Shown: positions 23,442-35,780 of the stretch, in pieces
Position numbering within the stretch: the stretch's first letter is position 1
Layout of the letters: every line of letters starts with the position of its first letter
Assembly: GCA_035235625.1 (NCBI GenBank)
Contig: CP141144.1
Location: 32,423,014 to 32,487,013 of the forward strand
DNA: 64,000 nt
Source: Saururus chinensis
Lineage: Eukaryota > Streptophyta > Magnoliopsida > Piperales > Saururaceae
Direction of reading: 5' to 3'
Notes under the pieces: generated by a model
Told to the model about the DNA's origin: nothing
Seen by the model: the letters and a program-made list of their open reading frames with translations, nothing else
Database searches by the model: none
Program-made: the position numbers and the translations under genes

Positions 23442-26400
23442 ATGGCAACTAAATCAAGTAGGTTTTTTTTAATCCCTACGTTTAAAATGTTTGTGGATGT
23501 TGTTGATGTACTAATATTAATGCTTATGCATTAGGATTATTGCTTTTGTTATAGCAATATTTTAAATGTTAATCCTATTATCGATAATTGAATTATATGC
23601 GACATTTTAAAGACATTATTGCTACAACATTTCTGCATTATTGGTAATTTTATAGCACACTACCTAAAAATGTTGTAGCATTATTTCAGCTATACTCATA
23701 CCATCTTGAATATGATGCCAGTGTATATTTTAAATATTGCTATGTTATTTACGGGGTTATATTCAACACTTTTATTATATGTCTAGGTACCTTCTTACTA
23801 ATACTTAGATATGTATTGATGCAGAAGTTCTTGAATCAAAGAAGAGGGGCTCAAACCTTGGAGGAGGATCAGGAAGAAATAGGCGAGAGTCATTGAAAGT
23901 CCCTTGTTTCCCCTCGGGACTAGCAAAGTCAGTGAGCATATTGTCTACCTTCCCAGAGGTGAAGACTCTTGTTAGCCAAACCCCCTTCATCCAATTGTTA
24001 GACGCCAGAAACATCGTTTGTCAGGCGTCACTTTTTGAAGTAATTTTGGGTTATTGGACTGAGGCCCAACCTGGGGTCACATTCAAAGGATGTAGAGTGG
24101 ACTTCCTTGTGGAGGATGTGGCCCTCATTGCGGCCTGAAGAAGGGGGGCAATCGGGTGGTCTTCGCCCAAGAAAGGGAGGAGAGGGGTGCGTATTGTAAG
24201 CGTCGTTTTGGGAAGAAGCAGGTTACAAGATCTGAAATTGAGAAGACCATGGACGTTTTAACTGCCACGACCGACCCTACATCGGTGGAGGATTGTGCAA
24301 GAACGATCATCTTGCACATTTTCTCATGCCTCCTATTTCCTCATACCCACACTGTGGTCAAGAACGCGTTAATTGACCTGGTGGAAGACATGGGCAGCCT
24401 CCATCAATATGACTGGCCTCAAGCTATTTATGAATTTTTAGTAGTCTCAGCCTCAACTCTCCATAGGAAGATTATGTCGAAGGAGGCAGGCAAGTCTGAG
24501 GGCTATGGATCATTGATTGGAGCAGCATTTGTCCTACAGGTATTTTATACTTGCTACATAATTGTATTTACATGATTATATAGGAGTTACAAAATGCTAA
24601 TTTTTATCTTTTATATGTTATAGGTTTGGGTGTTTGAGCATTTTAAGATGTTCATATCCCCTGTGCCGCATAAGCTGCCCCGATTTGCGAAGTGGCCAAA
24701 TTGTGGCATGCTAAAGGGGGAAAAAGAGGCTAAGCACCATAGGTCGGTGGGCAAATATGCACAAATGTTTAAATTTCTGAGACCACAAGAGGTAAGTAAT
24801 TGTGACTATTTTTTATATTGAAATGTTTGAGTTTTTAAAATCTGTTCAACTTTTTAGTTTATTGAACTTTGCATGTTAACTAATTGTGCATATGTTGACC
24901 ACAGGTTCTATCTGTGTTGGTTCCTGTTGCGAATGAGGCAAATCTCATTGAAGGGGCAGGAAAGGCCTTAAAAAAAAGGAAGGTAGGAATGGAAGGTGGG
25001 GCGCTGGTGAAGGCGAGTGGGGGAGGAATGTTGGTCCTGAAGTCGGCACTAGATAATATGGCCTCTGCACTTGGAGTTGTGCATACTGCCATGCATATAT
25101 TGGAGGAGGAGGGCTACCCTACTGACCATCTACATGGTGTCATGGACACCATTTCAGAAAATTTTTTGACATTTAAGAACATGGCCAATCATTTGGTTAA
25201 GAGGCCATCAAAGAGGATGAGGCATACCTCTCCTGTAGCAGCGGACGAGGATGAAGGTGGCAAAGCTGACGAGGAAGATATTGGAGATAATAATGATGAT
25301 AATGAAGAGGAGGGTGAGGAGGAGGGAGGGGAAGAGGAGGGTGAGGAGGAGGGAGGGGAAGAGGGGGAAGTGGTGGAGGAAGAGGGGGAGAGAAGGAGGA
25401 GAGGAGGCCGAGGGGGGAGAAGGAGGAGAGGAGGCCGAGGGGGGAGAGGAGGTGGGAGAGGATGGGGGAGAGGAGGAAGAGGGGGGAGAGGAGGTGGGAA
25501 AGGATGGGGGAGAGGAGGAAGAGGGGGGAGAGGAGGTGGGAAAGGATGAAGAGGTGGGAGAGGATGGGGGAGTGACACGAGAGGAGGGTAGAGTGGATGA
25601 GGGAGAGGGGGGAGAGGAGGAAGAGGGGGGAGAGGATGGGGGAGAGGCAGGAGAGGAGGGGAGAGTGGATGAGGGAGAGGGGAGAGAGGCGGATGAGGAG
25701 GAGGGGGAGCGGAGCAAGGGGAGGATAAGAGAGAGGAGGGTCCAGTTGGGGAGTGCCGAAAGAATGATGAGGAGGGAGATGGGGAGGGAGATAAAGAGGG
25801 TCTCACTTCGAAAAGACCTCTACGGATAAAATATAAAAGTAAGAAGTATGGGACCCCTTTTACTCAGGAGACAAAGAGGAAGAGGAGGGAGAAGAAGGAA
25901 ATGACTGTGGAGGGGGCTGCAACCATTTTAGTTTCTTGCGAAGCCTCAGCCAAGCAAGCATCCCGTACCTTCCCTTGCCGTCCAATGAAGATTAACTTAT
26001 GCAGTCCTCTATCTAATTTGTGTACGCGAGATCAAGACACTATTCAAAAATTCATTACAGATAGGAGCCATTCTGTGGTGGGTGTCGGTGTCGCAGACAA
26101 TGACTTAGTGGATATGTTGAAGGCGGAGTACATCTCGTCTAATGTAAGACTACAATTTCTATCTCTTTAAATCTTAAGTATTCAATATTGATTTTATACT
26201 AAGTGTATGCTTCAATGTATGTAGGTAATAGATGCTTACATGTATATGCTACAACAAAGAGCATCTAGATCTACTGGAAATGCCTTCCCCAAATGCCACT
26301 TTGGGACCTTTGCGTTGCAATTTTATTTCACCAAGGTATGGTCCAAAGCCTAATATATTTATGTATTGGGTTAAGTTAGGATATGGACTAAGTCAAATCC

Positions 26401-27057
26401 AATGGGAATTGCAATTGAAGGTTATGGCAGAGGACGCATTGGAGGACCTCGCAACCACATGTTTTGGAGCGGATAAAGAATGTCCTGATTTCATCTTTAT
26501 ACCAATGTGTGACAATGCACATTTTTACTTATTGGTCATAGATGTTGACAAGACTGAAGTGAAATGGTTCGATTCCATGCCTGGGTATGGCCATAAGAAA
26601 CGACATCCTAATGTGAAAAAATTGGTGAGTTAATGTATGATTCATTGAAACCAATTTTTCTTTAAACAATTGCTTTGAAACTAATTTGGCAAATATGTGA
26701 ATAATAGATGGATAGCATTGGAGTATTTCTTGAGGAGCACCTTAAGGTACCTAATGCTAAAAAGTGGAAGATCGTTAGTAAGAAGGGACCATACCAATCA
26801 AACGGGGTTGATTGTGGGTTCTTCCTCATGCGTACTGTATATTGCATTAGTTCTGGTTTGCCAGTTGATTATACTCAGGTATAATGGGGTTAACAAGATA
26901 TATGGGCCAATTGCATATATTTTTTTATTTCTTCTTTATTCCTTCAGTCAAAATGGGATACTAACAAATTTATTCGTTTCAACTTTTTTAGGAAGATATC
27001 TCTCAGCGTTTGAGACTTGGAATGGCTGCAGAGATCCTAAGAGGCTCTACTGATTGA
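23442..27057 (+). CDS. Ulp1-type cysteine protease gene of the MULE
   Basis: Likely SUMO-protease-like (peptidase C48) protein encoded by the element. Exons that join in phase at GT-AG sites: 23442-23457, 23825-24539, 24624-24791, 24905-26143, 26225-26335, 26421-26624, 26708-26878, 26992-27057. The first half (TFPEVKTLVSQTPF, CQASLFEVILGYW, GVTFKGCRVDFLVEDVALI) resembles the domain that precedes Ulp1 in other plant MULEs, possibly DUF1985. A long Glu/Gly tract follows (25260-25830). The C-terminal protease core keeps the catalytic His (NAHFYLLVID, about 26519), Asp (WFDSMPG, about 26570), Gln and Cys (YQSNGVDCGFF, Cys about 26811). One base is missing near 24135 and the reading frame slips within the Glu/Gly tract, so the gene is slightly damaged or misread. 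The promoter is expected in the left TIR. Confidence 0.75.
25260..25830 (+). repeat. GA-rich low-complexity tract within the Ulp1 gene
   Basis: Almost pure purine sequence of GAGGAGGGAG-like units encoding Glu/Gly-rich repeats in one frame and Arg/Gly-rich repeats in another. The opposite strand gives long Pro/Ser frames that are artefacts. Confidence 0.85.
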
Positions 27058-27943
27058 GTATGAGTCTTTATGGTGATGGTGAGAACCTTAAATGATATGT
27101 ATTAATGTTTCCTAGATCCATAGGTATGTATATATGAAAGGGGTGAATCTAACATTTGCTTGGGCTTTACTTTGTATTAAAGGTTGAAAGCTGATGAATT
27201 TGGTTTCCGTCGGTTTTTTTATTCTACTACTTACATTGGTGATTAGATGAATGAAGACAAAAGTTCCCGGTTGAGACTGTCATGGGGTCTTTTGTTTTTA
27301 TCCGCCCAATATTTAACTCTCTTCTTCTTCATTATCTCCTTCTTCAATGTTTATCACCCAATTATTTCTTTTTCTCCAGAAAAAGGTGATGATAGATGAG
27401 AAGCCTTTGTTTTAAAAGGTAGAGTATAATACAAAGGTTCTCACCGAATTTATATTCATCTCTTTTTCTCTCACTTTCTATCAAATGCTTATACCAAATT
27501 CATTGACAATTCGCCATTATTTGCTAGAGGTCTTCTAATGAAATGTATGTTTAATTTTTTTATGATCCTGGTTGTTCACTCGTCAATTAATTTTGCCATA
27601 ACCCTCATTCTTTGAATATTACCCAATTAGCTTTCAAAAGAAAACTAACTATTGCTTTGGCTGATCCTAGTTGTTCTCACTCATCAATTAGATACGTCAT
27701 GACACTCATCCTTTGAACTGTTACCTAGCTAGCTTAAAAATGAAAATTGTTTCTGCATCATGTGATTATATGTTGAAGTCACGATTTGTGGTGTGATCCA
27801 TATATGGGACATGGTGATATACCTTTGTATTTTACATTTTTTCCTTTTTGTTTTGAATAATAAAAGCATTTGCAACTATGTTTAATAAAACGTTGGCCCA
27901 TTTGTTTGTGGTGACAGAATCATCTGAGACTTGAAATGTAGGC
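27058..27943. other. Spacer between the Ulp1 gene and the UFL1 fragment
   Basis: AT-rich, with no coding frame recognised. It probably contains the 3' end of the protease transcript and possibly intron sequence of the captured UFL1 segment. Confidence 0.5.
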
Positions 27944-30712
27944 AGAAATTGAAAAGTCTGGACGAGTTTCAATGATAGATCTTGCTGATAATATTGGTGA
28001 TGATTTGTTCTATGTGGAGATGCAGTCTTGATAGATAGTTTCTAGCAATTCAGATCTCATGCTAATACAAGGAGATATAATAGCTCAATCCTATTTGGTC
28101 TGCAGTTGCTGAAGAAATTAATGAGAGGCTTCGAGAATGTAGTCAAATTGCATTAGCAAATCTCGCTGCTCAATTGCATGTCAGCTCAGAGTTGCTAGCT
28201 TCTGTTTTGGAGACCCGTCTTTGGATTCTTGTAAGCATATATTTCTCCTTGCATTTATATCGTATAATGTTTGTGTGATTGTAGATGACCACTGTATGCA
28301 ACAAGGTGTCATGAAGTTTGCACTTTGTTATCAAATTATATCTTTCCCCTTGTTGAAACCACATAGTACATCAACGTGCCAACTTTGTATTTGTAGGATA
28401 TGAAAAATGCTGTAGAAAATTTAATATGATTCTTTGTCTTTGCCTTGACCAATTTATAGCCAACATCGACAATTTTACATATTTCATGAATAGTTATCAC
28501 CTTTACTATCATCTTATCTGTTGCTCATTTGAGAAAATTGAATTTGATTGAGATTATTGCACCCACAAAGTGTGGATCATCTGCTGCTACTAATTGACTA
28601 GTGGATACTTATTATCTTTCTCTTGTTTATTTTTATTTTCTTCATCCTACGTTAACATGCATTCAAATTCTTCCATGTTAAATTCAATGAAACTTTTTAT
28701 CATGTAATAATTTTGTGTATGCCAAAAACCTCATTGTCAAGTGGAGCAGTAGCTAGGAATATCATTTATGTGAATAGCACAATATCATATGAACTTAACT
28801 ATTCCAAGAAAATAAAGATGAACAGAAGATTAGGTTAACTACTGTTTATAAGTTAAAATGTTCTTCTACAGGGATATGTGGAGCCAAAAAATATGAGGTG
28901 CTACTCATAGAAACGTAGATCTGAATATAATCCTTTGAGTTCTTGTCATAATGGGATTTTATACTTCTGAGAGCTGAAAGAAATACCAGGCAATCACTTG
29001 TAGCCATGTCACTGGCCTATGAAGAAAAGGATCTCCATGACTTTTACAACTTTTTTCTTTATTTTTGTTCTCTGAGACATTCTTTACTACTCAAAAATAT
29101 GCTTCATCAATAACCATTTGTATTTATCATGTCTCCAATTGTCAAAGCAGTACCAACATTACAATTTTATTCTTTCTAGGTGCAAGGAAGACTTGAGGGA
29201 GGACAGCTGTATACACCTGCATATGTTGCACGTATTAATGCTATGGTGCGTGGAGCTTCAAGGGGTATCATTGTTCCCACTAATTTATCAACAGTTTGGA
29301 GCTCTCTACAACAATTATTAATTGAGACAGATGGATTGAGTGGTGTATCTGTTGAAGGTGTTTTCTTCCAATCTTTATGTAATGGTCTAGTTAAGGAAGG
29401 CGAGATACTTGGATCAATTCGTGCTGGAGTTCAATGGACACCTGCTGTATGAAACATCTTATTAGCATTTGTTGCTCTTAATTATGTTGTGGCTTTCAAA
29501 ATCTCCAATTTTCTGGCTTGATTTGCTTAAATTTACGTGAACTTTTATGATAAAAAGTTACCAGGATTAAGAATGTGAAAATGGGAGCAAATTAAACTGT
29601 TAGTAATTTGATGAAGGTTGTTGTGGGACACTTATTTTTAAATGCTGTTGTCGGTTTTGTGCTGCAGGTTTTTGCCCATGCTCAAAGAGAAAGCATAGAA
29701 TCTTTTTTCACTTAGGTAGGAGTGCATACTAGCTTTCCAGCTTGAAACAGATATTTATTTTTAAGAAAAATTAATGCATACATCATCCTTGCTGCCTTTT
29801 CTGATATAATTCCCCTTGTGGATTACAGGATTATTTGCCTTTCAATTCTACTGCAGTTTATGGGCCTCAGGATGCTCCAAAGGTTTTGTCTCTTTGTCCA
29901 TCAGTTAAGAGGGCACTTAAGGTGAACCTTTTTAATGTTTAAGACACTTCTTGGACATGTACTTTGATTTTGAATTATTTCTCACACATCACTTCCCCAG
30001 TCAGCTAAAGCAACTATTCTAGGGGAGTATTGTGTGTTGAGTACCAATTTCATCAAGGTCAGTCTATAGATCCTAGTCCCTTGGTATTTAAGATTTCTGC
30101 AAATATATTTTTTCCCCTTTCCTTTGGTCTCTTTTTATTTGTTTGTTTATTATGAGGTTATGTCATTCTCCCTTTCTTTAATGTGCAGGATGTGTTCGGT
30201 CTCCTAGACAAAGAAACAAAAACTCTTACTCATATAAGGGCTTCTCATGACACTGTTCTTTCTTTTATGTGAAATAAAAAAAAAAATTAGAAGCCCACCC
30301 TTTTAATCTAAGGTAGTCTTTTGTATGGCATCTTAGTTTGGTCTTTACCTTCTAATGGCATGACAATTTGTGAATGAGGATTTTTATTCTAGTTTATTTC
30401 TTTTATGAGAAATAAAAGCCCAAGATTTATATATTTTTATAACATCTTTTTCATATCTCCTTCCAGGCCTTTTTGGATATTCAACTTTATGAGAAAGCCC
30501 TCGATTTATTTGAAGATGATCCATCAACCTCAGTATGTTTTTCATTGTTGATCTTATGCTATAGTGTTTTGTACTTAATATGGATATTTAATATTTGTAG
30601 AATGATGATGCTAAGATTTTCTTCTTTAAATTTTAGGTAATTCTCCTTAGGCATCTGCTAAGGACGACATGTTCATCTATGGTGGATTTTCTTTTATCAA
30701 ATTTGGTAAAAT
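27944..30712 (+). pseudogene. Captured UFL1 (E3 UFM1-protein ligase 1) gene fragment
   Basis: Exons in the order of plant UFL1, separated by introns with GT-AG ends: 27944-28230 (SGRVSMIDLADNIG, EEINERLRECSQIALANLAA), 29180-29448 (GRLEGGQLYTPAYVAR, VRGASRGIIVPTNLS, LVKEGEILGSIRAGVQWTPA), about 29668 (VFAHAQRESIESFF), about 29829-29921 (LSLCPSVKRALK), 30001-30057 (SAKATILGEYCVLSTNFIK), about 30189 (DVFGLLDKETKTL), 30467-30533 (LYEKALDLFEDDPS) and 30637-30703 (LLRHLLRTTCSSMVD). UFL1 transfers the ubiquitin-like UFM1 to proteins at the ER. The true N-terminus, several middle exons and the C-terminus are missing and there are internal stops, so no ligase is made. Retained introns show capture from genomic DNA. 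Confidence 0.85.
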
Positions 30713-30739
30713 TTACTTCACCCACTTAATCGACTGATT

Positions 30740-31707
30740 ACGTAAGGATGACACTGTCTGCAAGGACAATTTCTCTTAGTCGGGAAATAGCTCAGCTTGT
30801 CGGAGCAGTCCAAAATGACCAAGAAACATTGCAACAACCATGGAGTAACCTGAATCCTGCACAGGTTTGTTAAGGGCTAGCATGCATGTGTTTGAACAGT
30901 TATAAGTTCTAGGAAATAATGGAACGAGCATGTCTGAGAAAGATAATCTGCGTCGTTACATGCATTGGTTTACCCGGTCAATTCCTGGGTTTGTTTGGTT
31001 AGCAAAATACCGGAAGTAACAAGCACAAATTTTCTTGCAAAAAAGACACAGCCTTGGTAAATGAATGACTTGTATTTGGTTCCATTTACAGTTAAATTTT
31101 TTGTTGCTTTTTGTTTCCCTATTATATGTCAATTTAATCTTTAACTCTCTCTCTTGTGCCCCTTTTTTTTTGGCTTTCCTCATGCAAGATAAGCATGGGT
31201 TTTCCTTCCCCCCCCTCACTTATTTCATATATTTGTAATCTTTTTCTTCTCTATCTAATCAAACAGCTTCGTCAAAGTCGTTGTAAACATGTATTCTATT
31301 TATGAAATGGAGATCTCAGGCATAAAGAAATAGACAATAATAATATATTTACTTAGACTGCAACACAGAGTTTGTTGCTGCCTGTTCTATCTCGTTTCAG
31401 AGTATTTCACTTTTACAGGTAGTGGCTGCTGTTGGTTTCAAGGGCAGAAAGGCTTGAAATTCCGAGTGATATTAACCCTCAAGTCGCTGCTGTGATTGAG
31501 TCCTGCTGGGTCAAGTAACTAGATAACCGAACATCCATTTTTCGTTTTGGATTCCCTCTTACAGCAATGAAACACATCTTTTGTTCGTAAAACTGTAGGG
31601 ACCCTTGGAAGAGACCATCTTTTGCCAGTATCATGGAGTCTTTGAAACCCATGATAAAGCCTTCAACACCTCAACCAGTTCTTGCTGAAGTATCACAGCT
31701 TACATAA
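30740..31707 (+). pseudogene. Captured CTR1-type Raf-like kinase gene, 3' end
   Basis: Three exons: up to 30864 (ETLQQPWSNLNPAQ), 31419-31514 (VVAAVGFKG..., then INPQVAAVIESCW) and about 31600-31707 (DPWKRPSFASIMESLKPMI, ending VSQLT and a TAA stop). This is the last part of the kinase domain and the C-terminus of CTR1-like MAPKKKs, which repress ethylene signalling. The exons join in phase across the introns. An extra base after GFKG shifts the middle exon. Residues before LQQPW do not fit CTR1 and may be a fusion with other captured DNA. It lies next to the UFL1 piece on the same strand. Confidence 0.8.
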
Positions 31708-33085
31708 AACGTGAAATTAGTTGCTGAGTGCTTGTTTCTCGGCATGGACGTTTTTTGGTGAAGCAATTCTAGTGGGAGCGGTTTGTGTGCAGATTGTCAC
31801 ATGTACAGGACTAAATCTATTTTGTGGATGAGTTTCAATTCTTTTTTGCTTCTACCTAACTCTTACCTCTTATTACGTTGGTCAATCAGAGTGCCCTGCT
31901 ATCTACACTTTCTTTGTTCTGTTGAAGGCGAGCTGCTATCTCACATTTCAGGCTGAGTTTCAAACGCCCAACTTCAAATCTTTTTTCTCCGCAATCACTA
32001 AATGTGTATGGTCAAATATCTTAATATGTTTTTTGTATGTATTATTATTCCTGTGTAATTAAATGTCTAACTCATAGAGAAAATGAATTATATGCGAAAA
32101 GTGAGCAATTGCTTCACTAATGTCCAATATTTACATAATGCTTATTGTACAAGCAGGGATTCTTCAATAGATGGTCGTAAATTTCGATTCTTGGTTTGCA
32201 GGCAGCAGCGATTGATTTCATTTGTAATATCCGGACAGTTAATTATGTAAGCGTGCTGGTTTTGCCTCTTTCATCCTTTCTTATAGGGACATTCGTGATA
32301 GAAACATGGCGGTGATCATTGTTCGGTTATTTCGTCTCAAAGAGAAGAACGCATGGATGATGTGTTTATGAGTGGACTCCACGCCATGGCCTGGACACAT
32401 GGCTGTTATAGCCTTGCAGGACTTCCATGCTATATGCTAAGCCTTAAGGAACCAAACCTAGTCCTCTACATTAGAAGAGTTTTCATTTTCTACTTCTCAT
32501 TGACAATGATCCCAACCTAAACTATGCATAGGAGATCGATAGTGTATATGTTAGGGCATGTTAGCGTCTGTATTACTATGAGCGTCGTTAATCTTATATA
32601 TCAACTGCTTTCGTATGTAGCTTATGCTGGGTTTATTGTTATAGGGGAGCATAAATTGATGTAAATTTGCTTATGCTTATTTTGGTGTGATAAAAAAAAA
32701 GATTGGTGTGCACAATCACCCTTTCTGAATTTTGAATGCATGAAGGGCATCCCCACCCTGCATGGCCTCTGTTTGGAAGTGCTTGTATGATTTTTATTTT
32801 TGTGTTTTTGCCAAGAATATTAGCAGCACAAAAGTAGAAAAAGGGTGCTAATAACCATACATTGCTACACCAAAACTTGTCTAACAAAACATTATATTTG
32901 GTCTTGATTTAAGAATCCAAAATAAATATACATTTTATTAGACAAATTCTCGTATAGAAAAATCATTATCATGTAGGAGGCCTCTTATTGCACTAACACA
33001 TTGTTCGGTAGGAAGGAACACACGCATCTTATAAGATTTGGTAATTTTTGTTTTCTAATTGTCTTATTTTTGTTTTCTAAGGACA
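31708..33085. other. Non-coding interior of the MULE
   Basis: AT-rich, with no gene recognised. The left end may be 3' flank of the captured CTR1-like gene. Confidence 0.45.
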
Positions 33086-33925
33086 TTGCTACTGTTAGGG
33101 CAATATCGCCCCAACATTTGAGCAATATCGCTCCAACATTAAAGCAATATCGCTCAAATGTTGGAGCAATATCGCTCCAAAATTGCTACAATATCGCTTC
33201 AATGTTGGAGCAATATCGCTCCAACATTGGTGCAATATCGCTCCAACATTGGTGCAATATCGCTCCAACATTGGAGCAATATCGCTCTAACATTAAAGCA
33301 ATATCGCTCAAATGTTGGAGCAATATCGCTCCAAAATTGCTACAATATCGCTTCAATGTTGAAGCAATATCGCTCCAACATTGGTGCAATATAGCTCCAA
33401 CATTCCTACTGTTGGAGCAATATCGCTCCAACATTAAAGCAATATCGCTCAAATGTTGGAGCAATATCGCTCCAAAATTGCTACACTATCGCTTCAATGT
33501 TGGAGCAATATCGCTCCAACATTGGTGCAATATCGCTCCAATGTCGCTCCAACATTGAACATTAGAGCAATATTGCTCCAATGTTAGAGCAATATTGCAC
33601 CAACATTGGTGCAATATCGCTCCAACAGTAGCAATGTTGTAGCAATATCGCTCCAACATTGGTGCAATATCTCTCGAATGTTGGAGCAATATTGCTCCAA
33701 CATTGCTACTGTTGGAGCAATATCGCTCCAACATTGAACATTAGAGCAATATCGCTCCAACATTGCTACTGTTGTTGCAATATCACTCCAACATTGAACA
33801 TTAGAGCAATATCGCGCCAATGTTGGAGCAATATCGCTCCAACATTGGAGCGATATTGCACCAATGTTGGAGCGATATTGCACCAATGTTGGAGCTATAT
33901 TGCTCCAATGTTGGTGCGATATTGC
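33086..33925. repeat. Third, internal palindrome array (GAGCAATATCGCTCC variant)
   Basis: About 35 copies of a near-palindrome, TTGGAGCAATATCGCTCCAA, mostly spaced by CATT, CATTGGTG or TGCTAC. It differs from the TIR arrays by one base in the core (ATCG for ATTG), which breaks perfect symmetry. Near its right end the units switch to the complementary core CGATATTG. The array is outside both TIRs. Confidence 0.9.
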
Positions 33926-34159
33926 AGAAAGTTTAGCATCTCTTTTGGATGAACATTGATGTTATTCACTATAAATTTGTTTCATATTAAGTGTTTCCAA
34001 GTGATAATTTCTCTTAATGGAAATTTTAAATTACATTTCAAAACTTGAGTTCGTTAATGCTTTGATGATCACGCTTAATATATTAATGCATATGAAACTT
34101 ACTAGGTTCCAACTACTCTTTTAGTATTTACTTCATATTCATTCCCTCTAACAAACATA

Positions 34160-34640
34160 TCAAGTAATAAAATGATCAAAGATAAGAACGAACCAAACAA
34201 AAATTTCTCTACACTTTCGTTGGGCATGAACTCATAGATCAATAATTTTTATTCTTAGCGGATGCACCATCCCAAAAGCCTAACAAGGTTTTAGTGCTAG
34301 AGCTTTGCAATTAGTTCCACCTCATTCTTGAACCCTTCAAATCCCTGTCCTGAACTTTGAGAGAGCCTTTTCACAGCTATTTCTTGACCCTTTACTAATT
34401 TTTCCTTGCAAGATTGCCATTAAGCTCCTTTAATACCTAGATGCTTATGATTAATGCTCAGTGAGCTATTTTATAAAATATCTATTTTTATGATCCTCCA
34501 ATTTCTTTTCTTATGTTTCTGTGGAGTTACGGTTCTTAAAATCCCTACAATGAAGTGGGGAAAAACCATATAAACATGTCCACATCCACCCTCTCCAAGC
34601 TTGTTGGCTGTAAAGAAATTCTCAGAGTATGCAATATTGT
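34160..34640 (-). pseudogene. Captured receptor-like kinase fragment (S-domain/CRK type)
   Basis: On the minus strand, NFFTANKLGEGGCGHVY (about 34625-34570) is the glycine-rich loop. After a probable intron comes [20 protein letters not shown], then [10 protein letters not shown] (about 34400-34300) and LIYEFMPNESVEKFLF (about 34220-34180). These are the N-lobe and hinge of plant receptor-like kinases related to S-domain or cysteine-rich RLKs. Internal stops are present, and no catalytic loop or ectodomain follows. Confidence 0.75.
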
Positions 34641-34689
34641 GATAAAGGAAAACAGAGTATGCAATATTGTGCACAAATAAGAAACACTA

Positions 34690-35780
34690 GCAGTCCCATC
34701 TTAGGCAAGCCCCACCCATCCAAACAATAAGAATGAGGTCAACACATTTTATTTGGGATCATGTAATATGTGCAGCTTTAGCCATACTGCATCAAGGAGG
34801 ATGTTTGAAGCTTTAACATCGCGATATATCACTTGACATTCTGAATCGTGCAATAATGTGAGTTCTCATGCAGCACCAATTGCAACTTTGATTCTTATAT
34901 CCCAAGAAAGTGGCTGAGCTCCTCCTGAAAAAGAGGTCCATTTTCTATGAGATGTAATATAACTAAAAAGAAATCAACAACTACTAAATAGATATCTTTA
35001 CGTATTAACAGGAGTCACAACAAGTACACAATCATGTCCGTACACCACAAACAAAGGCACTTCATCATACATGAATTATATGAAATCTACGTCTTTAAAT
35101 GTTGAAAGTGTGGGATTTTTTTTACTTATGACAAACGTTTCTCCCGAAGATGCACAAGGAGCATGATTTCATTTCCAAGTAACATAAAACAAAGTAGTTC
35201 TAATTTACGTTTAAATAGGTGGTTCTCTAGACTACCTTTTGGCAAGTACTCATAGACCAGTAATCGGTAGTCACCCTCAGAGCAATAACCAATGAGCTTA
35301 CCTAGATTTGGATAGTGAAGTTGACTGAGGTACTGCACAATTGTCTGTCCACATCAGTTGTGAAACCAAATTAATAACACCAATAAAACTGAGAAACTTA
35401 ATTAAACAAATTCTATAAGAGAAGAAAGGCTTACCAACCACTCTTTGTGGCCTTGAAAACCATATGCTTTAAGATTCTTCACAGCAACAACCGTTCCAGA
35501 TCCAGGCTTTAAAGCAGTTATTGTTTGCTCATCGACCCATCCCTTGAAAACATAACCGAATCCTCCTTCTCCAAGGAGAGATTCTGTATGGAAGTTTCTA
35601 GTCGCATTTCTGAGCTGATTGAAAGGGAAGTTCTTCAAATATGGGGATGACAAGATTTCGCACTCAATTTGTGGTGTTGGAGCATTAGAACTACCACTAT
35701 TCTCGCTGTAAGATGGCAGAGTCAAACTTGATACACTTGTACATATTTTTCTCTTGCTATTGGTTTTTGAAGCCTCTGAT
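34690..35780 (-). pseudogene. Captured receptor-like cytoplasmic kinase VII (PBL-type) fragment
   Basis: Minus-strand exons in PBL order: 35725 to about 35430 (FPFNQLRNATRNFHTESLLG, EGGFGYVFKGWVDE, GTVVAVKNLKAYGFQGHKEW), about 35335-35215 ([40 protein letters not shown]) and about 34925-34775 (PLSWDIRIKVAIGAA, then VIYRDVKASNILLD). The last holds the catalytic loop with RD in YRDVK. PBL proteins act below immune receptors at the plasma membrane. The end of the kinase domain is missing and there is a stop after VAIGAA. It lies beside the other kinase fragment on the same strand. Confidence 0.85.

Noticed and set aside
25189-25806. Long proline/serine-rich frames on the minus strand
   Set aside because: Antisense of the GA-rich tract in the Ulp1 gene.
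33001-33952. Frame of 185 codons and others through the central array
   Set aside because: Repeat-driven frames on both strands with no start context or domain.
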